From Mytilus californianus (lineage: Eukaryota > Mollusca > Bivalvia > Mytilida > Mytilidae): a DNA stretch of 64,000 bases. The DNA is taken from assembly GCF_021869535.1 (NCBI RefSeq), contig NW_026262712.1:111597640-111661639 (forward strand), given 5' to 3'. Shown here piece after piece: positions 10,415 through 22,577 of this stretch. Below the pieces are notes generated by a model, which did no database searches, had not been told where the DNA came from, and saw nothing but the letters and a program-made list of their open reading frames with translations. Made by a program: the position numbers and the translations under genes. Numbering within the stretch: position 1 is the stretch's first letter; every line of letters begins with the position of its first letter.

Positions 10415-10985
10415 AAATGGCATATAGACCAAGCATATTAGCAAAAATTAAAGACAAGAATACACATATTTACTATAGTAGAATGACATAATGACGGGAT
10501 GTATAAGTACAGAGCCACGTCATATATATATATGCATCAAAGAAACATAAAAAAGGATATAGACAAAGCACATAGCAAAAATGAACGACAAACAAACAAA
10601 CATGTTTTACAATAGCATAATAACGGGATGTATAAGTACAGAGCAACGTTATATGTATCGAAGTAACACCAAAATGCATATAGACATAGCACATAAGCAA
10701 ACATTGAAAGACAAGAATACGAGAATATCATACTAGCGAAATAGGATGAACGGATTATATAAACCGCAGGGAAAATATAATACAGGCCCAAACGAAATAA
10801 ATATAAACAAGCCTAATTTGAAAACAACGTTCAAACCTATGATTGCTTTAGATAAAAAACCGCAATTTTTATACGTGTGCATGTAAAACAAATTTCGTTG
10901 TAGAGGGGTCTACATACAGCACAAACAACATTTTCCAAAAGGACCAAAAGAATGAAAAAGTATATTTTAACAAAACTATATATAT
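10415..10985 (-). repeat. Three ~120-130-bp tandem units followed by an inverted piece of the 540-bp repeat
   Basis: Units begin near 10421, 10551 and 10672 and share 'gggatgtataagtacagag' and 'catatagaca-agcacata'. The downstream 10790-10985 is the reverse complement of the 2830-2960 block. The two minus ORFs at 10473-10791 are repeat-derived: their translations repeat CYVYMHF/CLYAFWC-like phrases once per unit. Confidence 0.65.
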
Positions 10986-10999
10986 ATATAACTTATTGG

Positions 11000-12350
11000 A
11001 TAGTTGTCTCATTGGAAATCATACTACATCTCTTTATTTTTAATAACTGATGGATAATTTATTTGAAATTTATTCATGGTTAAATTCCTTTGTGTAGAGC
11101 ATAATACCTTTGTATACGGACGAATTTTATTCCATAAGACCACTGTTAATTTGTTGATCCTCGTTCAAGCAGTAATCATGTAATGATTAGTTTTGTTTGA
11201 CCACCCAATATTATACCGTGCTTGTTCTGGACACATTTTTTCAGCATTGATTCAGATAAATCCTCAGATGTAAATTCACAACCTTTGTCATTTTGCTGTT
11301 TTTGTGGCACACACAATATTGTGGAAAAAACTACTAAATTAGAAGCCGACTAAGAAGCGCTTTTTGTTTTAAGAGCTTTTAGTAATATAAAAAAAGAGTA
11401 CTATTAATTGATCTTGTTACATCATAAGAAAATATAGTTTTGCATCTTACTCAGATCGGAAGTTGTAAAACCCTTTGGATAAAACTGGTTTTCTACTCCC
11501 CCATCCCTTTGCACATTTTATCAAGTAATATGTTTACAATATTGAAAATAATGGTACAATAGAATCATAGAAAATGTTTGCTAAATCCTCGAATCTGATG
11601 TTTGATTTGATATATAATGATAATACGCCGCTTTGACATATTTCTGTATGTGTGTTTAAAAAAAACATGAAAGGTGCACTAGCTGTGAAATTCTTGTTCA
11701 CCGATTTGACTCAAATTCTCATACTTGATTTTCAACAATGTAAAACATTTATCCAAATAATAAGAGAGTCTAAAATAAACAATATACGGGCATGGTCTCG
11801 TTAATATATAGCTTCGTTTCGTGTGTATTTTAGTCTAGATGCCATCTAATTAACTGTAGAAGCCTTCCGATCGCAATATAAGCGATATTAACTTAAATAT
11901 AGTTATACATAGATATCAAATTCGTGCATGTTCATTTTCTAGGTCTGTTTAATTTCATATTATAGATTAAAAATATATGTTAAAATCATCGTTTTTACCT
12001 GTTAAAGAATGATTTTTTTTGTGGATAGAATCAGTCAATCAAATGATTTACCTTTGTTTCACTTTCAAAGATGACATTCTTTTCCTTTAAATAATTGAAC
12101 ACACACTATGCATGCGGTATGCATCTCTAGCTTAGGGGTTAAATTGAAGCTCACATGATTACGGATTCAATGGGGTCTAATTATTCACTTGCATCATCAA
12201 TGTTTCTTAGCTTATTTTGCCAAAATGAACCATACTGGCTGCTAAAAGCGATATATTGTTTCATTATTTAAACTTTCATTAAATGATTGAACGAAAACAA
12301 TATTTTACATTTTTTATATATCTCGTATCTAGTAACCCTATAAGTTTATC
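11000..12350. other. No recognisable feature
   Basis: AT-rich DNA upstream of paralog 2. I see no conserved ORF, no exon of the Cys-repeat family, and no named repeat. Confidence 0.5.
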
Positions 12351-12575
12351 TGATTGAAAGATTATGTTTTCATCATATGAAAATATGCACAATTCCTACC
12401 GTTAAAGTTTTAGAATCATACCTTTATAAAATATATGAGAAAAACATAAATGGTAAGATGCCAATTATTGGTTTTAGAATATATATGTTTATTTCCGATG
12501 CAATAACCCGTATGACCCGTATAATATATCATATAATTGTTTTCTTTTCACATAATGGAAACTAAAACATCTTTT
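12351..12575 (-). mobile_element. Fragment of Penelope-like element 3' region
   Basis: Nearly parallel to 16788-16960 ('gattgaaagattatgt(t/c)ttc', 'catatgaaaatatgcacaat', 'ccgatgcaataaccc'), which lies just 3' of the antisense RT. The 62-aa plus ORF here is a shadow. Confidence 0.55.
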
Positions 12576-12979
12576 CGAGTATAATCCAAACGATGCCTTT
12601 GTGTGACAACTATGCAGCTCGAAAACAAACTCAACAACCTACATTATATTTAATATTTTGAATATTAACAACGCAAAATACATTTTTGGAAAATATTCAG
12701 TTTTTTTTCTGAATTGTTTATAATATTTCCACCTTCTTCCTTACTTCCTTAAGAATATTTTTAAATATGCTAAATCTTCAAGAAACAAAAGAAAAACATA
12801 TATTTATTATTCCTTCTTCCTGAGAAATAAAGTATATGGAAATATTTTTTTCAAAAATGGGTAGATTAAGATCACTGTTGTAACATATTTTCCATATTTT
12901 TTTTATATTAATACTTCCTGGTATTTTTCATCTCTTTTGTTTTGTAACTTACATATTCAATGGACCAATTCATCTAGTA

Positions 12980-13112
12980 TCTGACTACAAAAGCTTGATT
13001 GGACAAAAGTAACTAGCGAAATGACAAAACATGCAAGTATATAAATGATAAAAACGAAAGAAACTCCCTCAAAGCTTTCATGTACCCACAGTACCATACA
13101 TTGAGTAAACAG
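12980..13112 (+). promoter_or_regulatory. Promoter and non-coding first exon of paralog 2
   Basis: A TATA box TATATAAA at 13038-13045 is followed by an exon (start near 13070) that ends AAACAG at 13112 before GTAATA. The same layout recurs at 62040-62203 in paralog 5, with shared 'cttgattggacaaaagtaa', 'caagtatata', 'aaacaggta' and a downstream 'tatgaggct'. A TSS about 25-35 bp after TATA is inferred. The minus ORF 12957-13205 is a shadow of this region. Confidence 0.6.
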
Positions 13113-13969
13113 GTAATATTTTATAACATATTCATTGTATGAGGCTATAAATTGACTTATTGTAGACATAAATCGTGATCGTTTTATTTTCTTAAAAAAA
13201 ATCAAAAGAAAATTTTCAATTTAGGTCATTGGAAATAATGAATAAACGATAAAATATATTTTATCATAATTTATCATAATTGATATCATTTTCATCATGA
13301 TACTTAGCTCATCCGACTTAAAGGCACATGCGAGCTTTCTCACAACTTGCAGTCTTTAGTCGTACGTTAATATGGCCCACTTGGCTGAAATAGGTGCAAC
13401 ATTTGTCCATTACTTTAGAAACCGCTATAATCATAGCAAATCTGACAGAATAAAAATGTTCAAGATTGAGAATTTATTCTTGTCCAAATTCATCAAAACT
13501 GTAAGACGGCTTCCTGCGGGAGGTATTAACCTTAAATGACAAATTTTGCCAATCGTTTTTTTGTTTTTCGGTCGACTACTTATTTGAGTTTTTGCTCTTC
13601 AATTACAATGTTTACAATTTCTTCCGTTTTGCCTATTATCTTTAAAAAATATACAAATATATAAACACTTAAAAAAGGTGACTATGATCAACCTGACAAG
13701 ATCTACAAATAAGTCAAACGAAATCGTTGGTACACTCTGTAAAGAAGTAATCTCCTTTAAGGATTGGTTACATAAGTTTTTTTTTTGTGTTTTAGAAAAA
13801 CAATCAGCAATACAAAATTAACAAAAAGATATTTTTGAACTGATTTATATTTTAGTTGAAGATTCACATCGACTTAGGTAATCATGAACGACACATATTC
13901 TTAAAGGGCCTCTAGTTGTTATGATCGTATTTAATAAGGTGCATTCAGTTTAATTTTTTTCTTCATATA

Positions 13970-14310
13970 TAAATTAGAATATGTGGGACGATTGCCAATG
14001 AGACAACTCTCAACAAAAGACCAAATGACACAGAAACTACCAACTACATGTCACCGTAAGGCAGCCAACAATGTGTTACACTAATACTGCATTGTCAACA
14101 ATACATGGCCCCAAAATGGTAAATGTAAAACTAGCGTCCTGATCTATGTACAAAATATTGAACGTAAAACATTATGATAGACATAAACCAACGGCAAACA
14201 TTAAATTGCTGGTTTCTGACTTGAGACAGGCACATACAGAGTGTGGCGGAGTCAAACTAGTTTGAAGGCGCTCCAAACCTAAAGCTCTACTACCAACCTT
14301 CCCCGTATAA
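13970..14310 (-). repeat. Dispersed repeat B in intron 1 of paralog 2
   Basis: 'gattgccaatgagacaactc' through 'gaccaaatgacacagaaa' to 'gacaggcacatacagagtgt'. The same family occurs at 21975, 23485-23900, 29960-30340 and 60222-60360, and in reverse at 39460-39830 and 40770-41390. Confidence 0.75.
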
Positions 14311-14385
14311 CTATTCTTCTTCTTAATTAATACTTCATTTTATGTATGTGTGGTTTTTTTTTTGTACAGGGTGGAAATCACGAGA

Positions 14386-17300
14386 ATGTACAGACTGTCT
14401 AACATAACTACTATTATTTGTTTTGTGTCTATTGGTATGATCATGAAAGGTAAGATATTTCTTCCCTTTGACATATGTTGTTTATTGTTTTTTATATTTA
14501 TGAATGCTTGGTGTTTCTATTGATTTCAATACTGTCTATCATTCGTCATGAGCATTCATGTATTCATTCATTAATGTCTTTATTTCTTTATAGTTGAGAT
14601 ATAATGATTAAATACACAAAATTTAAAAACAGATCCCACAACAATAATAATAAACGAAAGAGGAACAAGAACACACACGGGTTTTTTTTTTACACGTAAA
14701 CACAAGTATACACTTAGGTCACTCGGCATAAAGTCGCTTTGAAATCTGTATTCACGGAGAATGGCATACAACTTCATATGCTGACTTCAAAACAGAATCG
14801 CCAATTCATAATTTCTAGAGTACTTGAAACACACATCAAACATAAAAGATAACGGGGGCGTGACAATACATGCTATGTCATCAGCAAGAGCGGGTGCACA
14901 GCAATTGATACTGTATGTATCTGTGTTGTAATTGCATTTTCCAATTTCACATTTCAACTCATTGATAAATAATGATTAACAATACACCAGACAGCATACT
15001 TCCCCGTCTTACACCTTATAATCCTGGAAAAAAAATAACTGATGTTGGGTAACAAGTATAGCAAAAAAAGTATGCATGAAAGTTCTTGAGTATTGCAAAT
15101 TATTTTACAATTCACAACTAGTACAATAGTTATCAAAGGTACCAGGATTATAATCTAATACGCCAGACGCGCTTTTAGTCTACATAAGACTCATCAGTGA
15201 CGCTCATATCAAAATAGTTATAAAGCCAAACAAGTACAAAGTTGAAGAGCATTGAGGACCCAAACAATTCGTATATAAGACCTTTTTTTAATTCAAATCT
15301 AATGCTATCTATATAAAAATCTTACTACAAAATTCAAGATTATGGATACCTTTCTCATTAAGCGACTAGGAATATATATCAATGAAACACTCCTAAACTT
15401 GGAAATCTCAGGTACTTCAGTAAGAGCAAGACCGGATGCCTTATCAGGATTTCATGCTATACATTACTCCCCTTAATGCGAATCCATACCTGTCACAAAA
15501 TTATAATCGATAGAACAACTTCTAATTATCCTTTATCTAAAGATCTCAGATTGCAAAAACATGTTGCACGTTAGATGTGCCACATTTTGTTTGCATCGGT
15601 GTACTTCTTCTTCGTTACTTTGTTAAAACAGTTGTTGAGTAAGAGGAAACCCCCATTTTATGAATTCCGTATGCCGCTAAACATACGAATTAATATATGT
15701 GAACGATATACAAGGGGAAAAGGGGATAAGAAAAATAGGAATGAAATCAACAAAGTCTCTTCCGACACATAAACTTTATTATCAAATTCCTACATAAGCT
15801 TCGTTTTTTTATTTATTTCTAAGGTTCATACAATTATAAGCAATTTGATTCCACTATTTGATGTTGCCTTGTTACCGGTTATGATCAAAAGAGTAGTAAA
15901 GTTGTTGTCTGGTTGTCTTCAACTTCTGGTTAATTTACTTTTTCATAATGTATTTCGAATTTTTATTTGAGGATAGTTTACACTATTTGATTTCAATTAA
16001 AAATGCCATAAGATTAGAATACAAACGTATAATTTTTATTCACTTGTGTTATTAAGTTTACGAAAACATTGAGATCCAAGTTTTAAATCCGATGAGGCTG
16101 TATTTTCTTTTGTATATTTTAAGAATAGCGCTATTTCAAAGATATTCTAATACTTTATAAATACTTAGCCGTCGCACAGGATTGTGATTCTTCAAGATTG
16201 AATTCCTGCGGAAAAAAGTTCAACAACGTATTGGTATATACATCCATCCTTGACAAGCGGAAAATATGCAGGTAAAATTTTAATTCATAAAATTGAGAAT
16301 GGAAATGGGGAATGTGTCAAAGAGACAACAATCCGACCATAGAACAGACAACAGCAGAAGGTCATCAACAGGTCTTCAATGCAGCGAGAAATTCCCGCAC
16401 CCGGAGGCGTCCTTCAGCTGGCCCCTAAACAAATATATATACTAGTTCAGTGATAATGAACGCCATACTAAACTCCAAATTGTACACAAGAAACTAAAAT
16501 AAAAATAATACAAGACTAACAAAGACTAGAAGCTCCTGACTTGGGACAGGCGCAAAAATGCGGCGGGGTTAAACATGTTTATGAGATCTCAACCCTCACC
16601 CTATACCTCTAGCCAATGTAGAAAAGTAAACGCATAACGATGCGCACATTAAAATGCAGTTCAAGAGAAGTCCGAGTCTGATGTCAGAAGATGTAACCAA
16701 AGAAAATAAACAAAATGACATTAATACATAAATAACAATAGACTACTAGCAGTTAACTGACATGCCAGCTCCAGACTTCAATTAACTGATTGAAAGATTA
16801 TGTCTTCATCATATGAATATCAGGCACAATCCTTCCCGTTAGGGGTTTAGTATCATACCATCATAACATATATGAGAAGAACAAAACCCGTGTCATGCCA
16901 ACAACTGGTTTTTAAATAAATGTGTTAAGTGCCGATGCAAAGACCCTATAAGTGAATCAATATTAACGCCAAAATATGCAATCTTTAATGACCTGACAAC
17001 AGTATCGTAACTATATCCCTTCTTAATAAGTCTATTTAAAGGTTTTGTTAGCTTCAGAGGTGAATACTGACATTTTTGTGCTTTAGAAAGAATATTTCCA
17101 TAAAAAAATTGGATGTGAAATACCTGAACGTATAAGAAGTCTGCATGTTGAGCTATATTTACGAATGATGTCCTTATACCGATGATAAAATTTAATAAAT
17201 GTTTTGACTAGTTTGTGATATCGAAAACCCTGGTGTAATAATTTTTCAGTAATACATAAATTTCTCTCGTTAAAATCTAAAACATTGTTACATACACGAG

Positions 17301-20300
17301 CGAATCGTACAAGTTGAGATATATAAACACCGTAAGATGGTGACAAGGGAACGTCACCATCTAAAAATGGATAATTAACGATAGAAAATGAAAAATCATC
17401 TCTTTTATCATATATTTTAGTATTAAGCTTTCCATTAATGATATAGATATCAAGATCGAGGAAAGGGCAGTGGTCATTGTTAGTATTAGCTTTATTTAAA
17501 GTAAGTTCAAAAGGATAAATTTCTTTAGTATACATACTGAAGTCGTCATTATTGAGAGCCAAAATATCATCCAAATATCTAAAAGTATTATTAAATTTGT
17601 GTATCAGATGTTGCTTCGATGGGTCTTGACTGATTTTTGTCATAAATTGTAACTCATAGCAATACAAAAAAAGGTCCGCAATAAGTGGTGCACAGTTAGT
17701 CCCCATTGGAATTCCGATAACCTGACGATATACGGAATCTCCAAAGCGAACAAAAATGTTATCTAGTAAAAATTCAAGGGCATATATAGTATCAAAGCAT
17801 GTCCAATTGACATAGTTTTTTTGTTTATTGCTACTAAAAAATGACCTAAAAGAGTTTGAACATATATATTCACATTCTGACTTTTTAAATGCCCATTTAA
17901 TTAGGGTGTGAATTTTTTCTTAAGTAGAATGTGAGGCAATGTGGTATATAGCGTAGAAAATCAAAACTTTGAACAGATTCAAAATCACCAATATATGCAT
18001 GTAATTTATCAAGTACTTCCAACGAGTTCTTTACACTCCAAAAGTAATTAATTCCACTTTTTTCGAAGGCCTTATTCGAACAATGTATTATCAGGTTTTT
18101 GATTGTACCAAGTGTACTGGTAAGAAGAATAGACAATTTAGTAGTGGAACAATGGCTTGAAGACGAAATGAATCTATATTTGTAAGGTGTTTTGTGTAGC
18201 TTCGGAAGCCAATACATAGTTGGGACTTTCATTGTATTTGGTTCTGCTTGTAAAGCGGTAGCTAAAAGTTTATGTTTGCTACAGATGTCGTTTTCTGAAA
18301 ATGGAGTCAGTTGGAATGTTGGTGAATTGGTGATTTCTTTTTTCAGAACCTCAATGTAAAATTTACGTCAAACAATAATAATATTATTAGCAGCTTTATC
18401 GGCCGGGACAAAAATAAATTCCTTGGCTAGTTCTCTTAGTTTATGTTTGATACGAGAAATAGGTTTATTGTGGTTATTGTTAAGAGTAAAATGTTCTTTA
18501 AAATGTTGAATACGTATATCAACTATGTTCATTACTGAATTAAAAAAAGAGTCCAAAGATTTTTTGTCAGCTTTTTCCCGTTTTATCCATTTCAAACAGT
18601 AAGTATGGAGTGAGTCGTGGATGATATTACGACACTCATTCCAATTAATAATTGACGGGGGACGATATTTAGGTCCTTTACTGAGGAATGATTTTAACTC
18701 TCGGTCTTGAACGATGTTAAGATCACCTGTTATAACATGGGAAATGGGTCCATAAATGTATTCGGAATTACTGCAATTACATGAAGTAGGTGTATTTTCA
18801 CTGATATTAACATCTTTACACAATTGGCTATAATTAAACACAAATTTCCAGGTAGATTTTTTGTAAATATAACAAATAAGAGGGAGCTCAGTATTATCAA
18901 AATATCCCGGAATTTGTTCTTTAACAGAATGGTCGTTAAAAATACCGGCAATATTTACAAAATCAAAACCTTTATTGACATACTTTATTTTAATAAACTG
19001 TTTTTTTATGATCTTCAGGGCGATCAATTTTGGGAAACAGTTTAGAATAACAATATGCAATTATAATTTGTACGATTTCATACTTAGGACTGCTATATGA
19101 AATTGTGTTGCAATCCTCTAAAATTTTATTTAACTTATTAACCGGTAATGAACAGAGCTTTGTTAACAGATAATGTCTGCCGTTGTGTTTTGAAATAGAA
19201 ATTATGTCCGAAATATTGGTATGATTGGTCCGAAATTTTCTTTGATTGCGATTTTTTCTACGACCATGAGAACGGTTTTTACGAACAGTTTTAGAAACTA
19301 TATCCAAAATGTTAACAGAATCGATTCTTGATATATTACCAATTCCCATGATATTATCATTAAGACCGAGAGGGTAGACTGTCTGTAATTTTTTAATCCA
19401 ATTTAATTCAATTATTTTCCGTGATCGTACAAACTTTGAATGAGATTCACCAGGCTGCTTATTTACTACTTCTAAAGGTTGAACTGCTAAATATTTAATA
19501 GGATGATTGTGCTTTTTAAGGTGTTGATAAATGATTCTTTTGAATTTATTGGGTCTTTTAAAACGATACAGATGTTCTTGAGTGCGTTTAGATAAATATC
19601 GTCCAGTTTCACCTACGTACTGTATACCGCATCCCAGTTTGTTTCATGTGAGTAAATAAATGATACTGTTTGTTTTTCAAGTTATATCAGTTTCAAAATT
19701 TAAAGAAAATGTGCGACCATTAAACGTGGACCTTCCCGTATTGTTGGTGGAAAGACGGGAACATGTAAGTCATTTTGTGGCATGACACTTATCGATAGAA
19801 GGGTAACCACGATTTTTATTGTTAAAAATGTTAGCGATGGTAGTATTTTTAGATAAGCGATTTTGAAGATTAAATTTTGTAGTTTTATTTTCTGAACGCT
19901 TACCTGACTTTGCCTATATATACTTTTTGTCCAATTTCCTGTATCAACCCATAACTTTCTTAATATGTTGTTTCAGACATTTTGGCATCCTGCATCACTG
20001 TAGTGACATTTATTATCGCAATTGGCTCTGTTAAAATTATCCCGAAGTGATCATATTTGTGTTCGTCTTCATATAACATTTGAATGAACATGAGGGGTTG
20101 AAAATCACATTCACACATTCATTAACTCCAACAGCTTTTGAAAGAAGATACTAGAATACTCATCACGATGTTGCCTTTTTTATATTTAGGACAAAATTGG
20201 TGAAACAGATGTAGATGTAATAAGAAGTGGTATGGGTGCCAATGCGACATCTCTCCATCCATTATAGGTCAAAGTACGGTCTTCAACTCGGAGCCTTGAC

Positions 20301-22577
20301 TCATACCGAACAACAAACTATAACGGGTTCCAAACATGACTAGTGTAAAACCATTCAATCGGGAAAACCAACGGTATAATCTATATAAAAAACGAGAAAC
20401 GTGAAACACTTATGAACCACATCAACAAACGACAACTATTGAACATCATATTATGTATTCAATATTAAATCATAATTGATTGCATTTTAATGTCTTTGAT
20501 ATATTTTTTTTTCATTTAAATCCCAGTGCTTCATTTGTCTATTTGAATTGTTTAAATTCATTTGCTGACTGTGATAAGAATCTTGATAATGTCATCGCCA
20601 CTACCAAAAAGCTCATATCTACCTACAATTGTGGTAGCGGTATGTATGCAATATTATATTTATACATATATATATACATGGAAATGTATCACTAGCTTCT
20701 AACTTTTGTGTCATTAGTAGATTAAATGTCCGTCTAGAGTACAAGTTCATTTTCTGGTATCCTTGTTTTCAAATTTTTGGAATCAGTTTACAGTAATAAC
20801 TGACGGCATGTCCTTACTCGGGAAATAGCTAACAATCGTAGTCATAATAATAAATTTGAAATCCAAATATTTATTAATTTTTATGGTTCAAAACGGGACT
20901 ATCAAGGTATCAAGAAAACATTAAAAAAAGTTCTAGACTTTGTTCACTACGGGTTTGTATAAACATAGACTCGTAAAAACAATCTACTAAATTGGCACGT
21001 GTATAGAAAATGTTAAATCGGCAAAATTTGTAAGTTCTCGAAAAAAATAATTTCCCAGGATTGACATATTATTCGTCGCACGAATTTATTGTTTTGTAAT
21101 GCTATGTGTCATTACTATTTACTATACTTCTTTTTTAGATGTTAATGTTATTGTATATAAAAATAAGGAGACTTCGCATTATTGAAAATAAGACTACTAT
21201 CCATCAGAGTGCAAATGAATTTGATGACAGTAATTATGGGCCACCATAAGACTTCAACAATGAAAAATAATAATATCGTATAGCCGGCTATAAAGGACCC
21301 ATAACGAAAAATGTGAAACAATGAAAATCAAGAACGTTAAGGGCTTAATTTCAAAAAAAAATCACATAACAAATATGACAGAAAGGAAACCAAAAACAAC
21401 CACTGTACTACAGGGTCCTTCTTTGGGACAGACACATACAGAGTGTGGCGGGGTTGAACATGTGGTTAAGCACTCACCCTTCTTCTAACCTGATAGGAGA
21501 ACAGCACAACATAAGAACAACATGAAAAAATGAAAAGATCGGCATGAAGGTCCCACACAAATAATATTTTAAAAATAGACACAAATCACCAAATTTGTCA
21601 ATATATCAGAAATATATACAACTGCCATACAAGTGGGAGGGTAAGTTAGCTGTTAGAACATGTCTTATTACGAATTTTCTGCCAAGTCAGGAATAGTACA
21701 TGTGTGTCTAGTCATTCCGTTGGTTGTTTTACATGTAATATATTGTTTGGTTCTGTCAGTTTATATTGACGTCCGCCTTTTTATTTACGTTAGAGTTCAG
21801 TATATTCATAATTATATGTTTTCTTTATTCTTAAGTTATCGGGTTTTTTTTTTTAAATAATAAGATAGTTTAAACATATTTTATTGTTCAAAAATGACGA
21901 ATGGATTAGACACAAGTTTTTCAACTTAGTAACGTCTTCTCCAAAAGTCTTCTCCAAACGTCTTCTCCAAAATAATAAGATGTGGTATACTTGCCAATGA
22001 GACCACCTTCTAAAAGAGACCAAATGACACAGAAATTAACAATAAAATTGAGAATGGAATCGAAATGGGGAATATGTCAAAGAGACAACAACCCAAAAAA
22101 GAGCAGACAACAGCCGAAGGCCACCAATGGGTCTTCAACGAGCGAGAATAGTTAAGTTAAGGTCCAAGGCTATCATCGTACTAGTAGTTGGTACTACTGT
22201 ACTACCGGTGAAATGCTGAAAATGATGGATTGTATACTTGTATTATTTAGTACTATTATAGAACTATCACTTGATTGCTGTCGCTTCTGTTGGATTATCA
22301 ATTTCTGGGATTATCACCCTTCTAGGAGGCAGTTCTTCAGTTATACCACCTTTAAAGAAAGAATCAGGATTACGATTTGCCAGGTCATAAACTAATAAAT
22401 TGTACTAAAATTAAAATCTCATCGTACCATGATGATTTTACCTAATCGCGTTACCCTCATGCTTTTAATGTAACAGTTGTATAACGAAATGTTTTCTTTG
22501 CAGGAAATGGTGCCGGAAGTCTTGTTTTCAACATGCTTACTTTGGTTTTAGGACTTGCATTGTATAAGCTTTATTAG
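14386..22577 (+). CDS. Paralog 2: intact four-exon gene for small secreted, GPI-like Cys protein (106 aa)
   Basis: Coding exons: 14386-14449, 19977-20046, 20527-20639 and 22504-22577. They total 321 nt with consistent phases 1, 2, 1 and canonical GT-AG borders. The start ATG (14386) lies 17 nt into an exon that follows TTTGTACAG. Residues 1-21 (MYRLSNITTIICFVSIGMIM...) form a signal peptide. The second exon gives ILASCITVVTFIIAIGS, unusually hydrophobic and with one Cys. The third gives FVYLNCLNSFADC and ends TYNC, spacing C-x6-C-x19-C. The last gives NGAGS plus a hydrophobic tail ending ALYKLY, like a GPI signal. TATA and leader exon lie at 13038-13112; AATAAA is at 22594-22599. The second exon is the weakest call, supported by intron alignment with paralogs 1 and 3. 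The family is unrecognised; a surface or secreted role is inferred only from topology. Confidence 0.65.
15136..15265 (-). repeat. Dispersed repeat D, inverted copy
   Basis: 'ggtaccaggattataatcta', 'gccagacgcgcttttagtc', 'agttgaagagcattgaggac': the same family as 4400-4605 and 6127-6300. Confidence 0.75.
17083..17706 (-). pseudogene. Penelope-like RT, palm and thumb portion
   Basis: A 207-codon open stretch of the element above, from MGTNCAPLIADLFLY through the YLDD box (the two catalytic Asp codons at 17566-17571) to SYGVYISQL and FIKFYHRYKDI. It is in a different frame from the upstream segment 17897-18232, and it ends early through a frame change near 17100, so no full-length protein is possible. 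Confidence 0.75.
17897..18232 (-). pseudogene. Penelope-like RT, fingers portion
   Basis: A 111-codon open stretch with PTMYWLPKLHKTPYKYRF and then RFISSSSHCSTTKLS. These are the fingers motifs of Penelope-like RTs. It shares frame with the segment upstream (18368-19060), separated by one TGA, and loses frame near 17905. Confidence 0.7.
18368..19640 (-). pseudogene. Penelope-like element N-terminal part: GIY-YIG endonuclease, linker, start of RT
   Basis: 19640-19350 encodes the GIY-YIG core (QYVGETGRYLSKRTQEH...). It continues in frame through MGIGNISRIDSV into the 119-codon stretch 18990-19349, then shifts at an A-run near 19000 into the 230-codon stretch ending FIFVPADKAANNIIIV at 18368. 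Continuity of protein similarity across the shifts indicates a single ancestral ORF. The catalytic Tyr and Gly of GIY-YIG are plausible (IYLL / QYVG), though the first half contains stops. Confidence 0.65.
20214..20450 (-). repeat. Dispersed repeat A (B-like) in intron 3 of paralog 2
   Basis: 'gtatgggtgccaatgcgac', 'cttcaactcggagccttgac', 'caaacgacaactattgaaca'; matches 53435-53840 closely. Confidence 0.7.
21375..22150 (-). repeat. Mixed B and C repeat fragments in intron 4 of paralog 2
   Basis: 21400-21520 carries the 'gggacagacacatacagagt' core of repeat B. 21975-22040 holds a B end ('ttgccaatgagaccaccttc'), and 22044-22145 a C fragment ('gaaatggggaatatgtcaaa'). The 66-aa ORF at 21660-21860 shows no family motif. 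Confidence 0.6.

Larger units (their letters stand above)
16283..19935 (-). mobile_element. Near-full-length, decayed Penelope-like element with permuted (GIY-YIG before RT) order
   Basis: Reading the minus strand from high to low coordinates: a Cys-containing stretch SIDKCHATK (about 19780); IIYLL then CGIQYVGETG (19602-19665), a GIY-YIG endonuclease core with the following SKRTQEHLYRF and SHSKFVRSRKIIELNWI; then a ~300-residue linker; FIFVPADKA (about 18400); YWLPKLHKTPYKYRF (about 18190); GIPMGTNCAPL (about 17700); the catalytic RYLDDILALN (17551-17580); and SYGVYISQLVRFARVC (about 17310). The endonuclease upstream of the RT is the order described for Naiad-type Penelope-like elements. Breaks: frame changes at A-runs near 19000 and 17910 and near 17100, plus a TGA near 18370. 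The 3' tail (16283-16960) is dispersed repeat C. It lies antisense in intron 2 of paralog 2. Confidence 0.78.

Noticed and set aside
12957-13205. 82-aa minus ORF
   Set aside because: Lies exactly over the promoter and leader exon shared by paralogs 2 and 5; antisense shadow.
443-22577. Ly-6/uPAR three-finger family for the Cys genes
   Set aside because: Topology (signal, Cys domain, GPI-like tail) is similar, but the spacing C-x7-C-x18-C twice and the lack of the Ly-6 CCxxxxCN end do not fit.
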